This document shows, one piece after another, positions 31,713 to 38,000 of a stretch of DNA of 51,725 nt. Below the pieces are notes generated by a model. The model saw only the letters and a list, made by a program, of their open reading frames with translations, was not told the DNA's origin and ran no database searches. Origin of the DNA: Planctomycetota bacterium. GTDB taxonomy: Bacteria > Planctomycetota > SZUA-567 > H5-PLA8. The stretch spans positions 1 to 51,725 of the forward strand of contig JAKLKQ010000006.1 in the NCBI GenBank assembly GCA_023150555.1, written 5' to 3'. Position 1 is the stretch's first letter. Every line of letters starts with the position of its first letter. A program made the position numbers and the translations under genes.

Positions 31713-33425
31713 TCAATCGACTTCTTGCGCAGTCGTAGGACCGCCGGTATCGAAGGTAGTTCCAGTATCGTCGGTAATCGTACCCGTTCCGCTGCCTTGG
31801 CCGGCGTAGTCGATGCGGTTGCCGGTAAGCTTGCAATTCGTGGCTGTAGTACCGACGCCGTCGTTGTCTAGGCCCTCGCCGGTGAACCGGTTGGCTGAAC
31901 ACTTATCCAAGGTGTTGTTGTTCCCGGATATATCGAAGCCGTCCGTGCTCCCGAAGACGGCCTTATTGCCCAAGAGCTGGTTGTTGTCGCCGTCTACCTG
32001 GAACGCGTCATCCAGGGTCCGCGTAACGCTATTCCCGGTCAGCAGGTTGTCGTCTCCAGTGACATTCATGCCGATATCGGCAACCTGACGAGCCTTGTTC
32101 TTCTCAATCAGCACGCTGCTTCCACTGAGATCTATGGCGATATCACATACGTTTGAAATAGAGTTCTTCGAGATGACCGCCGCGAGGCTGGTCGTCCCGT
32201 TGCCTGACGCATAGATGCCCTCGCAAGCATAAGCACCGCCTTGGAGCGAGTTGCTCACGATCTGGAAGTCGTCCCCGGACACATAGATGAAGTAATAGTA
32301 TAGAATATTCAGGAGCTTGTTCTTCTGAATGCTGGCACGCACGCCAGAGACGTAGATACCATAGCAATACTCGTCTCTGATCGTGTCGATGAGATTCTTG
32401 ATGATCTGGGCGTCGTCGCCGGCTACCCCGATGCCGTAGGTCTCGTCTCCGGCGCCGCCCGTGTCCACAAGCCGGTTGGATTGGATCGAGGCGTTGTTGC
32501 CGGTTACATAAATGCCATAGGTGTCGTTGTCCGAACCGCCGCCGTTTGAGCGCAGGATATTGCCCAAAACCTGGGCGTCGTCCCCGGTAACGGAGATGCA
32601 GGTCAGGTCGCCGGAATAATTGAAGATGTTCACCAAGATGTTCTTGGCGACCAAGGCGCGCTGGCCGGTGACCTTGATACCTTCCGTGATATCGTAATTG
32701 AGGTTCAGCAGCTTGTTGCCTTCGACCCGCGCATCGTCGGAAGTCAGAACCTCGATGACAGGCGTGCTGTTGGTATAGGCGTTGGCGATCGTGTTATTGC
32801 TGACCACCGGCGCCGTCGCGTTCAGCACGGAGACCTGTCCGTAATACTGGTTGGTGTCCATAAAATTGTTGGTGACCGTGGCGCCGCCGCCCGATTGGGC
32901 GTCGACCAGGATCCCGAACTCGTAGCAGAAGGCCAACTCGTTGCCATCCACAATGGCATCGGGGCCGTGAACCTCGATGGCGTAATACTCAGTCAAGTTC
33001 TGCAGGCCGAAGAACTGATTCCCAGAAACGACCGCATTCGAGCCGGTGATAACCACGCCCTCGTCGGAACGATTGAAGATGCATTTGGTCACCAAGGCAT
33101 TATTGCCAGTGATCGTCAACGGATCGTCGCCGTTCTGGAATTCGATGCCCGACACCTGGACGTTGTCGGCCGTGGCCGTCAACTGATCCAGGCCGCCGAT
33201 GCCGTCCCAGAATACGCCCGAGCCGCCGACAAAGCTCAGACTCTTGGTCGTGACGACCGCCTCGGTGTAGCGGCCCTTGGCAATCTTGATCGTGTCCCCG
33301 TTCTGCGCAGCGCCCTCGGCCGCCCCGATGGTGGCAAAGGGAACTGGAACGCCATGGGTCGCCGCGCACGCGGGCGACATCCCCAAAATGCACAACGCAA
33401 CCGCCAACCCTCTCCAAACGATCAT
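31713..33425 (-). CDS. Secreted right-handed beta-helix repeat protein, paralogue
   Basis: 570 residues; MIVWRGLAVALCILGMSPAC is a signal peptide, with a GGAGGC sequence just upstream of the ATG. About 20 helix coils carry the same repeat as the protein at 1379-2665 (ITGNNALVTKCIFN; VTGDDAQVLGNIL; ASGNGTTSLAAVISKNS), with Asn and Asp at the turns. Tyr-rich coils (FNYSGDL; ILYYYFIYVSGDD) are a local feature. The final residues TGGPTTAQEVD match the TGGIGTAQEVD ending of the paralogue, and the same hairpin type follows. It is probably a surface or secreted protein; no catalytic residues are evident. Confidence 0.87.
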   Translation of the reverse strand: MIVWRGLAVALCILGMSPACAATHGVPVPFATIGAAEGAAQNGDTIKIAKGRYTEAVVTTKSLSFVGGSGVFWDGIGGLDQLTATADNVQVSGIEFQNGDDPLTITGNNALVTKCIFNRSDEGVVITGSNAVVSGNQFFGLQNLTEYYAIEVHGPDAIVDGNELAFCYEFGILVDAQSGGGATVTNNFMDTNQYYGQVSVLNATAPVVSNNTIANAYTNSTPVIEVLTSDDARVEGNKLLNLNYDITEGIKVTGQRALVAKNILVNIFNYSGDLTCISVTGDDAQVLGNILRSNGGGSDNDTYGIYVTGNNASIQSNRLVDTGGAGDETYGIGVAGDDAQIIKNLIDTIRDEYCYGIYVSGVRASIQKNKLLNILYYYFIYVSGDDFQIVSNSLQGGAYACEGIYASGNGTTSLAAVISKNSISNVCDIAIDLSGSSVLIEKNKARQVADIGMNVTGDDNLLTGNSVTRTLDDAFQVDGDNNQLLGNKAVFGSTDGFDISGNNNTLDKCSANRFTGEGLDNDGVGTTATNCKLTGNRIDYAGQGSGTGTITDDTGTTFDTGGPTTAQEVD

Positions 33426-33556
33426 GGAAGCCTCCTCATGTTTGAGTGTTCCCTGACACCCGGCTTGAGCCGCTCAAGCGGCTCGACGGACTGCGGTGCA
33501 AGAAACAGGACAACCGAAACCGGCAATTACCTGCACGGTCAAGTGATCCTAAGGCC

Positions 33557-33766
33557 TGTCGGAAACTCGTCGAATGCCATTTCCGACAACTGCCTACCCC
33601 AAATCCGCACCCAGTACGAATCTCGTCCAGATTCCGTGCGCTGCCGCGCCAAGACCGCCGCTGTAAGCCCCAAATCCTAACCCCCTGCTCTTCTTGTGCT
33701 TACGCCCCACCGTCCCACTCCCCTTCCCGCTCCCTGTATGATCCGCCAGAATCACCGTGGACACGG
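33557..33766 (+). promoter_or_regulatory. Dispersed leader repeat, copy 3
   Basis: Starts with a TGTCGGAAA/TTTCCGACA hairpin (9-bp stem). It then has AGTACGAATCTCGTCCAGATTC, in two words shared with copies 1 and 2, CCGCGCCAAGACCGCC, CTAACCCCCTGCTCTTCTTG (identical to copy 1), TATGAT (33737-33742) and CACCGTGGACACG. An ATG follows 11 bases after the end, as in copy 1. Confidence 0.7.
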
Positions 33767-33775
33767 CCCAAATCC

Positions 33776-33860
33776 ATGACACCCTTCATGAAGACCACGA
33801 AAGGAGGCGGCGACCAACCGCGAGGCCCGGGGAACTGGCCAACGGTTACGCCATCCGACC
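33776..33860 (+). pseudogene. Frameshifted relative of the small gene at 12371
   Basis: MTPFMKTTKGG begins right after leader copy 3; ELANGYAIRPGD follows in the next frame, aligning with DLADGFALTLGR of the intact gene. The homology ends where the 39-bp repeat begins, so the gene is also cut short. Confidence 0.5.
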
Positions 33861-33880
33861 TGGAGACTCCCATGGCCCAG

Positions 33881-33919
33881 AGTTTCCTTTGTGCAACATC
33901 CGCCATTTTGACGGATTTG
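33881..33919 (+). repeat. 39-bp dispersed repeat, copy 3
   Basis: AGTTTCCTTTGTGCAACATC, then CGCCATTTTGACGGATTTG. It nearly equals copy 2 and lies about 340 bp before attachment site 2. Confidence 0.7.
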
Positions 33920-34067
33920 CCCCTCCCCTGCTTAAAGCGGTTTTCCAAGCCCACCGTCTGGGTCGGTCAGGGTTCCATGCACAAGATGACCATGGCAAAT
34001 CGCGCTCAGCCTCCGAACACCATGCTGCCCGAGGAACGAAAAGCAGTGTCGGCTTTCAGGCGTCGAC

Positions 34068-34088
34068 TGCCACGGTTTTTGCCACGGG
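34068..34088. repeat. Double TGCCACGG repeat, copy 3
   Basis: Preceded by GTCGAC and followed by GGCCCCCGG, as at 13635. It is 155 bp left of the tRNA fragment, the same distance as copy 1 from its fragment. Confidence 0.55.
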
Positions 34089-34205
34089 CCCCCGGAGAGT
34101 TATGGTTATTTTTGGCGAAGATCGGTTCCAGAGACTTCTGCCAGAAGTTCATTTCTTACAAGGATCTGCGAAGATCGCCGAGATTTTAATACATATTAAT
34201 ACTTA

Positions 34206-34260
34206 TAATGACCTAGCTAATGATCCTTTGGTCGGGGGTTCGAATCCCTCCTGGCCCACC
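34206..34260 (+). other. 3' fragment of a tRNA-Met gene: island attachment site 2
   Basis: TAATGACCTAGCT, then AATG (CATA in site 1), then 38 bases identical to site 1: ATCCTTTGGTCGGGGGTTCG through CCTGGCCCACC. The anticodon loop is altered, so this is only a fragment. Everything to the right is GC-rich and gene-dense, so this appears to be the outermost island/chromosome junction. The two sites are 20,433 bp apart. Confidence 0.8.
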
Positions 34261-34469
34261 GCCTTTTCGCCCTGCTCCGCTATTTCGAATCGATCTCCGT
34301 CAGCCTGACCGGCGAATCCCTTTCCAAACCCCACGGCCCGCTTACGCTTAGGGCTATTCTGAAAATCGTTAAATCCCCGCTCCCGGCACCCCGGTAATAG
34401 GCGGTGTGGGTTCGTGGCGGCAGGTTCGGAGCCATCGCACCGGAACGTTCCGCCGCCTGGAGAACCGCT

Positions 34470-35090
34470 TTGACGCATCCGAGCGACGAAAACCTCTTTC
34501 GCGACGGGACCGAGGCCGCCATGACGCGACTGGTCGGGCGCTACGAACGCCCTCTCTACCGCTTTCTCCTGCACCTGCTCGGCGACGCGCACCTGGCCGA
34601 GGACGGCTTCCAGGAGACCTTCCTGCGCCTGCACCGCGCCCGTGAACGCTTCGACGGCGCGCAGCGCCTGAAGCCGTACCTCTACCGCATCGCGCTGAAC
34701 GTCGCCCGCGACATGCGCCGCCGCCACGCCGCGCAGCCTCGCGCCGTGCCCCTTACCAACGGCGAACGCGGCGACGACAGGCCCAACGGCCCGTCCGTTC
34801 CCGCGCCGTCCAGCGGCGACCCAGGCGCGCCGCAGCAGCACGCCGACCGCGAGCTGCGCGGGCAGGTCCGCGCCGCCGTCGCCGCGCTGCCCGAAGCCGA
34901 ACGCGAAGTCGTGGTGCTGCGCCTCTTCGAAGGCCTCAGTTTCGCGCAAATCGCCGAAGTCGCCGGCGTTCCCGTCCCCACCGCCAAGTCGCGCATGCTC
35001 TATGCGCTGCGCCGCCTGCGCCCCGTCATGGAGCGCTACCTTTCCAGCGGCGCCGACCTTTCCGGCGAAGCCAAAGGATCCCACGCATGA
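34470..35090 (+). CDS. ECF RNA polymerase sigma factor
   Basis: 206 residues from a TTG start, 6 bases after GGAG; an in-frame ATG 66 bp upstream has no ribosome site. Region 2: AAMTRLVGRYERPLYRFLLH, HLAEDGFQETFLRLHRARER and LKPYLYRIALNVARDMRRRH. Region 4: LPEAEREVVVLRLFEGLSFA and QIAEVAGVPVPTAKSRMLYA. The linker (about 100-130) is long and rich in Pro and Gly. Its TGA overlaps the ATG of the following giant gene, whose N-terminus looks like an anti-sigma domain, so the two form a coupled sigma/anti-sigma pair. Confidence 0.92.
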   Translation: MTHPSDENLFRDGTEAAMTRLVGRYERPLYRFLLHLLGDAHLAEDGFQETFLRLHRARERFDGAQRLKPYLYRIALNVARDMRRRHAAQPRAVPLTNGERGDDRPNGPSVPAPSSGDPGAPQQHADRELRGQVRAAVAALPEAEREVVVLRLFEGLSFAQIAEVAGVPVPTAKSRMLYALRRLRPVMERYLSSGADLSGEAKGSHA

Positions 35091-38000
35091 TCACCGACGA
35101 TCCCAACGCCACGCCCCCGCTGCCGGTCCAGCCCGACGACCCGGACGCCCAGCGCCGCGAGCGCATGCTCGCCTTCCGCCTCGGCGCCATCGACGATCCG
35201 GAAGAGGAGCAGCTGATCCGCGGGCGCCTGGAGTCCGATCCCGACTGGCAGCGCGCCGACCGCGAAGCCGCCGCGATGCTGAAGGGCCTGGCCGAAGACG
35301 GCCAGGAATCCAGTCCAGTCCCCGCCGACCTGGGCCTGCGCACCGTCCGCCGCCTAGCCGCGCCCGAAGCCAAGCCGAAACCCGAGGCGAAGCCGGACGC
35401 CGCCGCACTGCCCGCGAAGCCGGCGCCGCGCTTCTTCTTCACGCCGCGCCTGGCCGCCGCGATCTTCCTCTGCTGCGCGCTGCCGGTGCTGTGGGCCGCG
35501 ATGCACGGCTTCGGCGCGCTGGAAGGTGAGCCCGCGCTGCGCTGGCAGCCCGAATCCGCGCTGGCCGCCGGCGGGTCCTTCGTGCCCGACGTGGAAGTGC
35601 GCGACTCGGTCACCGGCGAGGCGCGCGACGGCGTGCGCCTGGCCGGGTTCCTGGAACCCCTCGACACGCCCGCCGACCTGCGCCAGCCGCTGGCGCTGGG
35701 CGAACGCACCACCGGCGCCGCCGGGCGGCCCGACGGCGAGCCCTGGAAGGTGCCCGGCGACCTGCAGCCCGGGAAATACCGTTTGCGTATCGATGCCCTG
35801 GACGGCGGCAGCGTGACCGACAGCGTCGCGCACGACGTCTCCATCGCGCGGGCCGACCGTCTGGCCCTGGCCCCGGACCGCCCGCAGGCCCGCCCCGGCG
35901 AGACGCTGCGCGCGCGCGTGCTGGTCGTCGAAGGCGCGGCCCAGCGCCCGGCCGCGCACCGCGAGGTCGTGCTGGAGCTCGTCGATCCCGCCGGCAACCG
36001 CCTGCTGCGCCAGACCCGCCGCACCAGCGTCTACGGCCTGGCCTGGGCCGAATTCCCCATCGACGCCGAAGCCCCCGAAGGCGGATACATCCTGCGCGCT
36101 CAAGCCGGCGAACTGCACGCGCAGCGCGCCGTACCCGTGCTGCAGTACCGGCTGCCGCCATTCCGCGTGGAAGTGGAGCCCGAGCAGCCCTGGTTCCGCG
36201 AGCGCTTCCCGATTAAGGGCGCCGTGACCGTGCGCACCTTCGACGGAGAACCCGTGGGCGGCGCGAAGGGAGTGCTGCGCGTCACTTCGCTGGATGGCAC
36301 CGTGCTCCAGACGATCAACCTGCGCCTGGACGCCCAGGGCCGCGCCCCGTTCACCGCGCGACCGCCGCAGGATGGCGAGGGCGGCCCCGCCGTGCGGCCG
36401 CTGCGGCTGGAAGCCGAGGTGAGCGATCCCGCCGAGCGCAGCGCCACCGGCGAGAAGATCGTCAACATCTCGCGGAACCTGCTCGTGGTTAACGCGATTC
36501 CCGAAGCCGGCGACTTGGTGCAAGGCGTGCCCAACCGCGTCTACGTCGTGGTGCGCACGCCCGACGGCCAGCCCGTGCGCGCCACCCTGCGCGTCGCGCC
36601 GTCGGAGGCCATCAGTTCCGAGCGGACCGACTACGAGACCGACGCCGCGGGCGTTGCCGAGCTGGAGCTGAAGAACCCGCGCGCGCCTGCCGAGACCCTT
36701 GCGATGTTCGCGCGGCCGGTCGGCGGGGACGCCAAGAGCGGCACAGGCGAACTCTACTTCAGCCTGCCGGTGCGAAGCGACCTTCCCGTGAAGAGCGGCG
36801 ACACGCGGCCCAGCGGAAAGCTGCTGCTGCGGTGCGAGCAGGCCGTCGTGCAGGCCGGCGGAAAGATTAAATTCTCGCTGCGCAGCTGGTACGACGTCGG
36901 CGCCGTTACCGTGCAGCTGCGCGCCGACGGCCGCAACCTCGCGGCGGCTACCGTGCAGCTGGAACGCGGCCGCGCCGCCGGCGAACTCACCGTGCCGGAA
37001 AATGCGTCGGGCCTCCTGTCCGTCGAGGCGCGCATGCCGTACTACCGCTACGAATGGCTCGACCGCCGCGTCGTCGCCGTCGCCGGAAACGCTGCGCTGA
37101 AGGTGGCCGCGTCCGCCGCCAAGCCGAAGTACCGCCCGGGCGAGACCGCCAGGCTCGACTTCCACGTCACCGATGCCGCCGGGCAGGGCGTGCCCGCCGC
37201 CGTCTCGGTGGTGGCGCTCGACGAGTCGCTGCTCGCCATTGCCGGCCCGCACCTGGGCCTGGCGCAGGCGCTGCAGGCGGCGGGCGTCGAGGTCTTCCGC
37301 ACGCCCGGCGTGCCGCTGGACCTGGCCGGCTTCGCCGTCGCCGCCGGTTCGTCGCCGGCCGCGCGCGCGGCGGCCGGTGCCGCGCAGCCGCGCACCGTCG
37401 AAGGCGCGCGAACGTACCTCGCGGCGTTGGCCAACAGCGGCAAGCTGGAGCTGGCCCGAGCACGCCGCATCGAGGAACTCTTCCTCCGGCCCGTCTCCGG
37501 CCCGGGACTTCAAGAACGCGCCGCGCTGGTCGAGGTGCTGAAGAACGAAGGGCTGTGGGACGAATTGCGGGGCCTGGAAGGCCTGGACAGCGTGCCCGCG
37601 CGCACCGCGACCGTCGATCACGGACCGGAGTTGCTCGCCCGCGCCACCCAGGTGCAGCGCGTCGCACGCCAGCGGACCGCCGAATGGGGCTTTGCGGCGG
37701 CCATTGCGGGGCTCGCGCTGCTGGGGCTGCTCTTCTTCTTCAATGTGGGCACCTCGAACCGCCGGGGCGCGCTGCAGGCCGCGCAGACCGCCGTGCCGGT
37801 CTTCACGATCGGCCTCGCCTTCGCGGGCTTCGCCGCACTGGCGCTGCTCGGCCAGCCCTATCCCGTCGTGCTGCCCAGCGCGCTGATCGTGACCCTGATC
37901 GGCAGCCACGCGCTGCTGCTGTGGCGCACCGGACAGTTGCGCGAAGAAGGAGGCGGAGGAGCACTCTTCGTCGTCACTACGCTCGTCGACGGCGTACTGC

